Shown one piece after another: positions 34,622-44,552 of a stretch of DNA of 64,000 bases (position 1 is the stretch's first letter; each line of letters opens with the position of its first letter). The notes below the pieces were generated by a model, which made no database searches, had not been told where the DNA came from, and worked only from the letters and a program-made list of their open reading frames with translations. A program made the translations under genes and the position numbers. Source of the stretch: Orychophragmus violaceus (lineage: Eukaryota > Streptophyta > Magnoliopsida > Brassicales > Brassicaceae); NCBI GenBank assembly GCA_030180135.1, contig CM058230.1:21536067-21600066 (forward strand). The letters are read 5' to 3'.

Positions 34622-37267
34622 ATGCCAACGCAGAAAACTAGAAGTAATCCGAACTCGAGCTTGGTTAATCTCGATCTTGAGGAGCTTGGACGTTTAGAGA
34701 GAGCTAACAGAAGAGAAAGAAGAGAGAGAATGGTACGAGAACGTCTGATCTTGATACGAGATGCTGAAGGTGTCCTGAGGGATCCGGAAAACAATCCTTA
34801 CAATGCTGCTGGGCAGAGGATTGATGCTGATGGACGAGTGATCCCTGACCCTCCTGAGCAACAGGAGCAGAACCAAAACCAGGGTCAGGAACGGGCCCAA
34901 GGTAGGGAGATGGTGGTTCATGAGAGGACACTAGCTGACTACAACAGACCTGATGAGTTTCATGCAAACCGAGCAGCTCTAGTGCTTCCTGCTTTTGAGA
35001 GGAATGATTTTGAGGTAAAGACCATCTACTACCAGCTGATGAGGCAGATTGCTTTTCATGGTCTTCAAGCAGAGCAGCCTATGGATCACATTGACAAGTT
35101 TGAGGACATAGTCACTGGCATGAAGTATGAAGGAGTATGCCCGGACTATCTGTTCCTTAAGCTATTTCCGCACAGTCTTGCTGGAGACGCTAGTGCATGG
35201 CTGAGACAACTGGCACCTGGTCAGTATACTACTTGGGCAGCCATAAAGAGTGAGTTCCTGCGTCACTTTTATGATGATGCGCGCTCAGATCAGTCCAGAC
35301 AGGACATACTCACTTTTTCCCAAGGAGCTGTGGAGCCCTTGAAGACTGCCTGGATGAGATTTAAGCAGTATCAGCGTGACTGTCCACACCATGGATTCAC
35401 AGAAGTACAGCTGATTGGTATCTTCTTCAGAGGCATAGATCTCCCTTATCAGACTGCGCTGGATAATTCCAGTAATGCTAATTTCAACACCAGGACTCCT
35501 ACACAAGCTAAGCAGTTGATTGAGAACCTGATTGGCAGCAACAGTTGCAAGACAATGGATGAAAGGAGGAAGAGATCTGGTGGAACTGTAGAGAATTCTG
35601 ATATAGCCAATATAAGATCCAGATTGGACACAGTTTACAATCTCCTGACAAGTAAGAAAGCTGTCCACTTTGCCCAAGATGTAGAGGTGATTAAGACTGA
35701 GGAGGACACTCAGGAAGAAGATGTGAATTTCATAGGAGGTTCTGGTTTCCAAGGTAATAGATTTAGTAATCAACAGGGGAACAGATTCTCCAATGGAGGA
35801 CAGACTGGTGGTTTTTAGAAGACCTATGGACAAGGTACTCAGAGAACCTATGGATCTACATCCTATCAGACTCCTCCTGCACCTACAGTCCATGAGAGCA
35901 AAATGGAGGCTATGATGGAACAACTGATTGAGAGTCAGACCAAGATTTCTGTGGACTGCAACAAGAAGTTGGACGCTGTCTATGAAGACCTCAATGGGAA
36001 GTTTGAGTCTCTGAGCACTCACATGAAGCAATTGGACACTCAGGTGAACCAGATGTCCAGCTCACTGAAGGGAAAAGGAGTGGCAGACACTCATGTTAAG
36101 GCCTGGTCTGTGTACATTAATGATGGATCTCACCTAGGTGAAAGATTTGAGCTAAGTACAGCTGAGTTGGTGACAGAACAAGAATTTTCAGATATTTGTG
36201 AAAAACTCTCGGGTGAAATCTGCTGCAGTGCGTCGATCGATGCAACATCTGTGCCGATCGATACACCAGTCGGGATGGCAACGATCGACACACCCTTAGT
36301 ATCGGTCGTTGCAGGGCGTGAACAGACAGAACTGTCGGATGATAATGGCATAGATGCTGACTTGGAGCTTGATCGCCTATTCAATGGAGCCTCTGAGATT
36401 ACTCAACAGGAGATCTACGAACAGATTGTTAGACAACACTCCTCAGTGTCTGAAGTGATTAGGCAGGAAATTGAAGAGCTTAAGAAGCTAGAGGAGATTG
36501 GTGAAGAATTGGAAGAAATTCCAACTTCTGATGATCCACCTTATCATCCATGTGTGCAGAGGTACTTAAACAAGATGTTGCCCCTGGATGATGATGTGAA
36601 AGACTGGGTGATAATAGTTCCTCAGCATATTAGTGATGTTCTGCTAACTAAGATCCCGAAGAAGCTGCCCGATCCTGGAGTCTTTGTGCTGGATTGTTCT
36701 ATTTTTGAGGATAGTTTTAGGCGCTCTCTGTGTGATTTAGGAGCTGCTGGAAGTTTAATGCCTTACTCTGTGGCCGAGAAGCTGGGTATGTTGGATTTTA
36801 CTCCTACTAGGACTTCTCTTGTCCTAGCTGATCAGTCCATACGAGTTCCTGAAGGACTCCTTATGGACATTCCGGTGAGAGTTGGAAACTACTTAGTTCC
36901 AACGGACTTCCTTGTGCTGAGATATGACTGTGATCCGGATGAAGCATTATTGCTTGGGAGACCCTTTTTGGCTACAGCAGGAGCATTGATTGATGTTAGG
37001 AACAGCTTGATAGACCTCCATCTGGGAGATGAACCACTGCAATATGAGATGGATAAGCTGCGAAAGCCACTGATAGATGGGCAGACATTCACCATAAGGG
37101 ACGCAGATTTTGAGCAGCCGGATAATACTATGGTTATAGATCCTGTAGCACATTTCACTCCATCTTTTCTTGGACATGAGCATTCCGCAACAGCCTACTC
37201 ACCACCTTGGATGAGGAGACTTGAACAGAGACAGAAAAAGTCTCTTTCAGGACCTCCTGGTACTTGA
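34622..37267 (+). pseudogene. Athila-type Gag plus aspartic protease, one in-frame TAG
   Basis: Gag forms the particle and the retropepsin processes it. From the ATG at 34622 the frame shows an Arg/Glu-rich N-terminus and the Retrotrans_gag capsid domain (LKLFPHSLAGDASAWLRQL, FLRHFYDDARSDQSRQDIL; residues about 110-320). It reaches a TAG at 35816-35818 and then continues in the same frame to 37267, so a single stop splits one 881-codon gene. A coiled-coil-like stretch (MEAMMEQLIESQTK) and two translated paired palindromes (36230-36265, 36278-36313; coding SIDATSVPIDTP and TIDTPLVSVVAG) follow. The protease has a DLGA active-site block (SLCDLGAAGSLMPYSVAEKL, near 36727-36780) and LLLGRPFLATAGA. 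The frame ends where pol should begin. Confidence 0.87.
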
Positions 37268-38615
37268 AAATTCCCACCCGTCCGGTCAAGTTATTGACCT
37301 TAAACAAGCGCTGGGTGGGAGGCAACCCACCATTAGGTACTGGTGTTTTTCTACTTAATTTTTGGTGTTTTTGTTAGGATTTTACGTTTGTTTTTGTTTT
37401 TGGTGAGTTTATGTTTGCAGGTCTCGGACAAAATCGCAGTGCAACGATCGACTCACTTCTGTGTCGATCGTCACAACACGAAAGGAATCGCATTGCAGCG
37501 ATCGTTGCGGTCCTGAGCAACGATCGATCATACACGAAAATCGCCAAGTAACGGTCGATGCACTTAGTGCAACGATCGATGCCTGAGCGACAGAGGTAAC
37601 CCGACAGACATAATTTCATCTTTTCAATTTTTTATTTTCTCTTTACCGATCCTTCGCTGGACACTACTGGGGACAGTGTGTCTTAAGTGTGGGGGAGGTG
37701 CTACTGACTTTTGTTTTCTGTTTTCTTAAGAGTCAGTCCGTTTTTCAAAAAAATTTGTTTTATTGAGTCAAAATTGTTTAAGTAAGAAACTATGATTTTC
37801 TGAGAAGATTTACAAGACTTGCAGGAACTTAAGTAACCATTGGGATGAAGTTGCATGATCTATCTCTGACTATTAGAAAACCCCATCACAGATCAACCTA
37901 CTGGGAACACCCACATCACTTCAGGTATCAGAGGATCCTTTTACTGACTTCAATTTAATACTGACTTAGATTTCTCACCTAAGGGCTTGGTATACTTTGT
38001 GTCGGATTCCCTTGTTAGTTCTGACACAGCCTGTCAACCTATCCTATTTAGTTCCCTTCTCCCCTTCTATAAAGTAAAAAAAAAAAAAAGATAATAAACT
38101 GAGGATGAGTTAGTAACTCCGAAGTGGTCATGGGAAGGGTAGCAAACACTATTTTCTCTCATGTGATCCATGGAATGTGTCCAAAGTACACCCCATAACG
38201 GGGAAAACACTGATAAAAAAAATAAAATGATACCCAATGGGGAAAAATCAGTTGTTAAAGAAGGGAAAGAGAAGAAAGGGACTAGAGAAAGATAGTATGG
38301 TGGTCTAGAGCTGATAAGGTAAGAATCCATGTGCCCTTTGATCGATACTCCTTAGGTGAGACCGTACTTAAATACTTGCAGAGGTCAGTAGGGATAATTT
38401 GAATGCTTGAATGTGATTGTGGAGTTTACCTAGGACAGTTGCTAAGTGTGGGGGAAGTACATTGTGGTCTTGATATCCTTTGATTGATTCTTTCAGTGGT
38501 TTACTAAGGGGAATCTGAGTATTGTAGCTTCTAGGATAAAATGAGTTTCTGAAGAGTTTTCAAACCTCTTCACCATGCTTTAGTTCTATGTTTTGCTTGA
38601 GGGCAAGCAAAGGAT
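37268..38615 (+). other. 3' non-coding region of element B
   Basis: It holds the caagcgctgggtgggaggca-acccac hairpin motif (37305-37330), three paired palindromes (37441-37475, about 37494-37533, 37548-37582) and two upstream polypurine-like motifs (37685-37696, 38444-38455). No gene is visible. It replaces the whole pol and env-like portion of a full Athila element. Confidence 0.75.
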
Positions 38616-38629
38616 AAGTGTGGGGGAGT
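38616..38629 (+). other. Polypurine tract of element B
   Basis: aagtgtgggggagt directly before the 3' LTR. Confidence 0.9.
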
Positions 38630-39847
38630 TGATATATCATGGTTTTTACCGGTTTTATGCCATGATATAGTTGTGTTTTTAGTGTCTTTTGTGTTCTTTT
38701 AGAGTCTTTTACAGGTATAATCAGGTTTGGAGCTGAATTGGAGATAATGGAGCATTTTGGAGATTTTTGGAGTGTTTGGCCGAGAGATAGAGTTCACTGT
38801 CCGAAACAGAGAAAGGTGTCGATCGTTGCACACCTGCAATGGTCGATGCACCAGCGAGATGGGCCAAAAACTCGGCGGTTTAGAAGAATCAAGATATTGC
38901 ACTTTGATCCAGAAGTTCTTGATATTTACAAAGAAGCCCCAGGCCGAGATTAGACCTATATAATAGAGGTTTTAGTGTTTTAATCAGATACGCTACATAC
39001 GCTTTACATTACGCTTTGATAATTAAGAGCAGAGGATTTTTAGAGCTTTTGGGGCTGATCTGAACCTGTTACATCATCTGTATTTGGAGAAGATTTCGAA
39101 CCCCTTTAATCTTTTATCTTTTATGCAATCTATTATTTCTATGATTATGTTTTCATCAATCATGTCTGAGTAGATTCCTTGTTAGGTTTAGGGTTTCTCA
39201 CATAGGATTTCATGACCTGCTAGACTTGTTCAATTTCAGTTAAGGATTCAAACTATATCTGTTCTTCAATTTAATTGTGCTTAAAGCTAGTTCTAACCTG
39301 ATCAATTAGAATCTAGATCTTAGGTTGCTAAATACGTCACGGAAGTGGGGTTTAGGAATCTGAACTAATTAAATTGGGCAATTAAACTTTGCGCAAACGG
39401 AAGTTTGGTTTAGGATAATTGTGAACATATCAAACCTGGAATTAATGCTAGTTTAATCTGTTAGTTCTCGCAAACGAAAGTTTGGTTTGCTGCACTTAGA
39501 CTTAGAGAATTATCGCAAAGGAATTTGGTTAATTCTATATCTGTGTTTTGAGTTCTAGAACTGTGCTTAATTAGATCCTTGCTGAATGAACTGTCTGCTT
39601 GTCTGATTTCCTGAGAACGCCCTAGACTTAGCGCTCTTAATAACTTGCTTTCACAACCGTTAATCTCTGCTACTGATTTACTTTCTCGCATTGCTTTTAA
39701 TTCAATTACATTGCTTTCTTCCTAGTTAAATTCCTGTTCTTGAGCTATTGAACACCGGAGTCTCTGTGGATTTCGATACCCTATATACTACATTGATATT
39801 GCTGTGCACTTGCAGTTTAGTATAGGGATTAAAACCTGAGCCTATCA
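38630..39847 (+). repeat. 3' LTR of Athila-type element B
   Basis: 1218 bp with about six substitutions against the 5' LTR. Its paired palindrome (38816-38850) has one transition (gcaatggtcg) in the second half. Confidence 0.94.
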
Positions 39848-39852
39848 CAAAA

Positions 39853-40145
39853 CTAAAACATGAAGGTGGACTAGGTTTGAGAGACTTACAGACATGGAAC
39901 ACGGCCTCCTCTCTCAAGCTAATATGGCTTTTGTTCTTCAGAAGTGGCTCTCTCTGGGTAGGATGGTTCAAAGAGGAAATTCTTGACGGCGACATCAGCT
40001 CATTCTGGACAATCAAAGAAAAACAGAAACACCCCTGGTTAGTTAATAAGCTAATCCGTTCTAGACATCTTATATACAACTGGTTGAAACTTGAGATTGG
40101 AAATGGTGAATCAACTAAGTTTTGGACAGATAATTGGTCACCTAT
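39853..40145 (+). pseudogene. LINE ORF2, part 3
   Basis: The frame continues after element B with LKHEGGLGLRDLQTWNTAS and ends at KFWTDNWSP, where the Pack-CACTA is inserted. These are the usual blocks between reverse transcriptase and the C-terminal zf-RVT domain of plant LINEs. Confidence 0.88.
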
Positions 40146-40889
40146 CACTACAAGAAATAAGGGCAATGATAGCACACGATTATCGCTATAATAGATGTAT
40201 AACAGCGCTTTCATAAACGCTATTACAGCCGGAGCTATAATAGACCCTCCCCCCATACAATAGCGTTTTTTATACGCTATTAGATGTTTTATTTTTATAG
40301 CGTAAACCTTTGTGCTATAATATTCACTATTATAACCAATCATTTACGCTATATTTTTTTTTAATATAGCGTTATATGTATGTTGTCTTACATTGTTGCT
40401 TTTTTGTGATGCTATCATAAATTTGATGGCCAATGACGAAATGTTTTAGAATACACCCTGATTTAATTTTTATAAATCATATATTTAATATCTTCCAAAA
40501 CATGTTTACAAAAAAGTCACTAACAAAACTATCTAAGTTAACAAAACTAAGTCTTTCTTCTTGCTTCTTCCTTTCTCCTCTCATATTCTTCCATCTTCTG
40601 CAGATAAATCTTTATGTTCTTCTTTGCCATCATTTTAGTCTTGTATTCTGCAAACCTGAGAGACTTTTGATTTGGTCAGAAGAACCTGAACAACATAAGA
40701 AAAGACAATCCACAGACACGATGATAATCTCTTTAATAAGCACAAGTTCTCATATTATCAGTTCGGAGATCATGTCCAGACCTTGTTCCTGATAAATACT
40801 CAAGTAGACAAGTCATATATCCAGATCTTAAGTGAACAAAAGAGTAGAGTGCAACGAGATAGGAGGGTACAAAATTCATTCGTACATAC

Positions 40890-41380
40890 TTCATTACCTT
40901 TTACCAGGCAGTCCCTCGGAATACTTGTTGGTAAGGCATGATCCAATAGTCTCCATAACTGCTCGAGAAGTGAAATTTTCTGATGCAAAAAGCTCCAAGC
41001 TCCTGAATTGTCTGTTTTTCTCCTTAATGATAATCTCATCGACCTCTGGATCCACTTCACTACGGCCATATTCCTCGAAAAGGATTTCATTGCCTAAAAA
41101 TCAGTCACAATCATAATGATCAAAACCCCGTATGGAATATATAACCATTTACTTCACATTATCAAAAATGAAAAATAAAAAATCTCTTACTGCTAGTCTT
41201 GACGTTAGGTACCGAGACTGAAGACGCTCTCCTTTCAACTACCAGGCTTCTTTTCAGAGACAAAGAACGGATAGGTCTGGGAAAATTGAACTTCAGTTGC
41301 TGAGAAAATTTGGTCACTGGGGACGTTGTTGGGGCAAACACAGGCCCTTGAACCCGTTCAGTCCGCTGAAGAGACCACAT
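40890..41380 (-). pseudogene. Captured fragment of a plastid-type serine hydroxymethyltransferase gene (SHM3-like), two exons
   Basis: SHMT interconverts serine and glycine with tetrahydrofolate. On the minus strand, 41380 to about 41195 reads as a transit-peptide-like start (RVQGPVFAPTTSPVTKFSQQ, LKFNFPRPIRS). A short sequence with GT...AG borders follows (about 41092-41190), then the enzyme N-terminus: FEEYGRSEVDPEVDEIIIKE, QFRSLELFASENFTSRAVME and GSCLTNKYSEGLPGKR, ending at a GTAATG donor near 40890. These blocks are the well-conserved start of eukaryotic SHMT, and the leader resembles the Arabidopsis SHM3 product. The pyridoxal-phosphate domain is absent. A retained intron indicates capture from genomic DNA. 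The exon frames do not join perfectly, so no protein is expected. Confidence 0.82.
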
Positions 41381-41912
41381 TTAAGTACCTCCACAACAAG
41401 CTTGCAACTTTTCTACTCCTACACCAAAAGTTTCAGTTTTTAAAGGAACACTATACCCAAAAAAGTACAATCCTCAAGAACTTGATGGAGAATAAGTTAA
41501 ACTGGAAGAACTCCAAAGAGAATAAATTTGATGGAGAATAAGTTAAACTGGAATGACGATTTCTAATCAATACGAAGAACAGAGCAGACTGTGAAAGAAA
41601 AAAACTGAACGAAATCAGACACAACCATCGTGTACAATATGAGACAAAGAAGCAGTGGCGCATATCATATTATCAGGCTCCTTCCCAAAACCAAATCCCA
41701 AAATAACCAAATTACAAGCCACAGCAGAGTGGATTCAGATTCCAACACAGAATTTGAATGAATAAATCTTCCGGGAGCTAAAACCCCAGAAAAGAAAAGC
41801 GAGGGAAACGAAAAATCGACAACACTCACCGGTATGATAGATAAAGTTTCGAGCTTCTGAGACCAGGTCGCTAAGAAGATGGAGATGAGCATTGAATTCA
41901 TCGGATTCATCC

Positions 41913-42054
41913 GATTTACAGCAAGTCTCTGTAACTTGGGAACTTTCTCTAACAATCGAGCCTTGGTCCGGCGGATCTCAGCATTTATTGCAACAGCAGA
42001 AGCCCTATTCTGCCCCGTTTTTCCCTGTCCTAGGGTTTTAAAACGAAACCACAA
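41913..42054 (-). pseudogene. Captured fragment of a SYP7-family (Qc-SNARE) syntaxin gene
   Basis: The frame NRASAVAINAEIRRTKARLL followed by PKLQRLAV corresponds to the conserved middle part of plant SYP71/72/73 syntaxins. The SNARE helix and membrane anchor are missing. At its left (41830-41912) a different open stretch, SDEFNAHLHLLSDLVSEARN, ends at a GTGAGT donor. It could be a third captured exon that I do not recognise. The adjoining pieces suggest several capture events in one element. Confidence 0.72.
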
Positions 42055-42445
42055 TAGTGAATGAGGATAGAGGATGACAGTTATAGATTGAGAGAGATGG
42101 CAGCGACGTTATAGATTGAGAGAGATGGCAGCGACGATTTGAAGAGAGATAGAGAGGTTCTGGAGAGTCATGATTTGTTAAGTGAAGATTATGTGAAATT
42201 TAGGGATTTTGTTTCAATAGTATAATTGGGAAAGAGGGAAAAATTGTAAGTATTGCCGCTTGTTTGTTTTGGTCCTAATTTTTGGCGGACTTGCTAAATT
42301 TTTTTTCCCGGTTACTGAAATCAATTCTTAGCGTGTTTTTAATGCTATTATAGATTAGTCCAAAAATTCAATTCATCTATGATAGCACTTTTGAAATTTG
42401 TGCTATCCTAAACTGCTATGAATGCTAAGATTTCTTGTAGTGTAT

Positions 42446-43217
42446 GGGTAACCTCTCTTCCTACTTTGCTACTGATCCTAATTTCAGGAGAGCTATTGCT
42501 ACTAGCACTAAAATCAGTGATCTATATAGAAATGAAAATTGGCAATTACCTCCAGCTCGTTCGGAAAACCAAGTGAATATCCAAGTGTTTCTGTCGACTA
42601 TAACACTGAAGGAGAAAGCGGACAGTTACGTTTGGGAACCAGAAGGGATTCGTTCTAAAACGTTTGCTACTGGTCAAATCTACTCCTTGCTTCGGCCTTC
42701 ATATCCGCTTGTCCCGTGGAGAAACATCATATGGAACTCAGCAGGAATCCCTAAACACTCTTTCATTGCTTGGTTGTTTCTGCTGGACAGATGCCCAACA
42801 AAAGACAGGATCTTACATTGGGGGTTACAAACTGACCCAACTTGTCTGCTATGCAACAACGCAACTGAATCCAGGAATCACTTACTCTTTGACTGTGAGT
42901 TTGCTTGGTCAATTTGGTCGCGAATTGGATCCAGATGTGGATTGACTCCGCCTAGACAGTGGGACTTGATTATCAGCGAGTTGCATTTAACTGGAAAGAA
43001 AAACTGGAAGAGAGTTGTGCTTATAGCCTGGCAAGCTTCTATGTACCTCCTATGGTCGGAGAGGAACGCTAGGATGCACCGAGGCATATTTCGATCGGCG
43101 GACACAATCATCTCTCTAATCGACACCACCACTAAGAACCGAATCTCCTCCTTCAGAGACTCAAACCCAGTCAAATCTTCGGAGATGATGAGTTACTGGC
43201 TCGCTTCTGCTCCTTAA
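42446..43217 (+). pseudogene. LINE ORF2, part 4: zf-RVT C-terminus
   Basis: It resumes after the Pack-CACTA with GNLSSYFATDPNFRRAIATS. The zf-RVT domain is clear (WRNIIWNSAGIPKHSFIAWL, DPTCLLCNNATESRNHLLFD; Cys/His ligands near 42830-42900). It ends at 43217, followed by about 300 bp of 3' UTR with tgtaatatttta and a terminal poly(A). Confidence 0.9.
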
Positions 43218-43529
43218 CCTTCATGCATGCGCATTCTGGCTCGATCTGTCTACCTTCACCTTCTAGGACCTTCGATCTGCGGATGATGGATCATCCTCGA
43301 TCTGTCTCTCTACTCCGAAGGATCTCTGATCTTCCAACTTCCCAACCAACTGAATTCAATGACACTAAGGGTTTTCACCAGTGGGCTTCTTTAATTTTAC
43401 ATTATTAGTGTTGTACTGGGTTTCTTAAAGGGCTTTTATTTCTGTTGGGCTTAGCAAAAAACTTCCTGATGGGCTGTAATATTTTACATTTCTTCTGCTT
43501 TAAATTTGAAAATCCTTTAGAAAAAAAAA

Positions 43530-43548
43530 ATGATTACTAGTATAGTAG
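43530..43548 (+). repeat. Right 19-bp target-site duplication of the LINE
   Basis: atgattactagtatagtag after the poly(A) tail. The first A is shared with the tail. Confidence 0.93.
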
Positions 43549-43746
43549 GGAAAATAGTCTGTATGATCAACAAAAGAAACTTAGTATGTCGATTTAGAGG
43601 CCAATTATTTTAGCAGAAATGAATTATAGATAAATGGCCCAACATAAAGATCTACCCTTATGGGCCTAATACACAAAAGCCCATTTTGATTCATCATCGA
43701 TTAAATTTCAAATCTCTCCTTGTTCTACTAGTTTCCCGAGAAAAGC

Positions 43747-44149
43747 ATGAAATTTGGCTCTTTCAAAACATCATTCCTCCGCCTCGCTGCTTTCTCTATC
43801 GGTGAGCGTCCGCCGCGGCTTCACCAGGCGATCTTCGTTCTCATCGCAAATTTCTCTTCTTATAACCCAATATATAGCTCTGTATCCAGTCAATTGAGTT
43901 CCAGACGTCCTCAGTACGATGAGGAGTCTCGGGAAGTTAAGGTTTCTGTGTGGTGGGATTTCGAGAACTGTTCTTTGCCGACGGGTGCTAACGTCTTCAA
44001 AGTAGCTCGGACCATCACAGACGCCGTTAAAATCAACGAAATCAAAGGACCCATCACCATCACAGCCTTCGGAGATGTATTGCAGCTCTCGAGAACGAAC
44101 CAGGAAGCTCTCTTCGCAACCAGAATCAGCCTCACTCATGTTCGTCAAG
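43747..44149 (+). pseudogene. Exon 1 of an NYN-domain (MARF1-like) putative nuclease gene
   Basis: Plants have many such genes, often annotated as putative endonuclease or glycosyl hydrolase; NYN domains are PIN-like metal-dependent RNases. The first 55 residues look like an organelle-targeting sequence (MKFGSFKTSFLRLAAFSIGE, Arg/Ser-rich). The NYN start follows: VSVWWDFENCSLPTGANVFK with the first metal-binding aspartate, then ITITAFGDVLQLS and ISLTHVRQ. The exon ends at CAAG with a GT donor at 44150. The phase-1 split glycine codon is completed by exon 2 at 63567, 19.4 kb away. Upstream (43549-43746) I see no other gene, only a short putative promoter. Confidence 0.85.
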
Positions 44150-44552
44150 GTCCATTCTTTTCACAAAATATTGGGAAAAAAGCTTACCTTTTTAATGTTT
44201 TGCTAGATTTTAATCCGCCGATCGGCGGGTATAATTTTGTTTTGATGTTTATTGATAGTTTGTGTATAAATAATATATTTGTCCATGGTAAGATGTTTTT
44301 ATAACATATTGTTAATATTAAATTTAGATGTTTGAGATATGTTGAACATATATAGGTTTTGAGATTTGTTTTGTTTATTTGATTTTTTTATTTATTCGAG
44401 ATCGTTTTGTCATTTCTATAAAAGAGATTTTATCTAGTTTTCGGATCTATACAGTTTATCATTTTTTTCTTATGATGCTTTTTTCAAGATCATTTTCTTA
44501 GCACGTGGTTTATTTTACCCGTGATCTCGAAAATTAATATCACAATCTTTTA

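Larger units (their letters stand above)
33143..39847 (+). mobile_element. Athila-type Gypsy element B (non-autonomous; gag-protease only)
   Basis: Two 1218-bp LTRs (33143-34360, 38630-39847), TGATATATC to CCTATCA. The target duplication CAAAA stands at 33138-33142 and 39848-39852. Primer site and polypurine tract are in place. The LTRs differ at about six positions with no indel. The inner part encodes gag and an aspartic protease and then stops: reverse transcriptase, RNase H, integrase and the env-like gene are absent. It lies in the LINE ORF2, 2 kb downstream of element A and in the same orientation. Confidence 0.94.
40146..42442 (-). mobile_element. Pack-CACTA: non-autonomous CACTA carrying host gene fragments
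   Basis: The ends CACTACAAGAAA (40146) and its inverse TTTCTTGTAGTG (42442) are flanked by the 3-bp duplication TAT (40143-40145, 42443-42445), which exactly splits the LINE ORF2. Subterminal repeats (tagcgttt, gctataat, tttggcggac) resemble those of CACTA-2, whose transposase family may have moved it. Inside there is no transposase. On the minus strand there are fragments of a serine hydroxymethyltransferase gene and of a SYP7-type syntaxin gene. Confidence 0.93.
21011..43530 (+). mobile_element. L1-type LINE (non-LTR retrotransposon), full length but split by three later insertions
   Basis: The element starts just before ORF1 and ends in a poly(A) run at 43521-43530. A perfect 19-bp target duplication (atgattactagtatagtag) flanks it at 20992-21010 and 43530-43548. 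ORF1 and an ORF2 with endonuclease, reverse transcriptase and a zf-RVT C-terminal part can be followed across the insertions. Each insertion has its own target duplication: CTTGG around element A, CAAAA around element B, TAT around the Pack-CACTA. Without the insertions the LINE is about 5.83 kb. Confidence 0.93.

Noticed and set aside
12003..37582. CRISPR-like array or satellite made of the CGATCG motifs
   Set aside because: The pairs are dispersed at irregular distances in separate elements of a plant genome; there is no constant repeat-spacer structure.
37374..37619. Minus-strand 81-residue frame rich in RDR/CIDR words
   Set aside because: It is the translation of the paired palindromes in a non-coding region, like similar frames at 26248-26481 and 26713-26985. 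No start context and no relation to a protein family.
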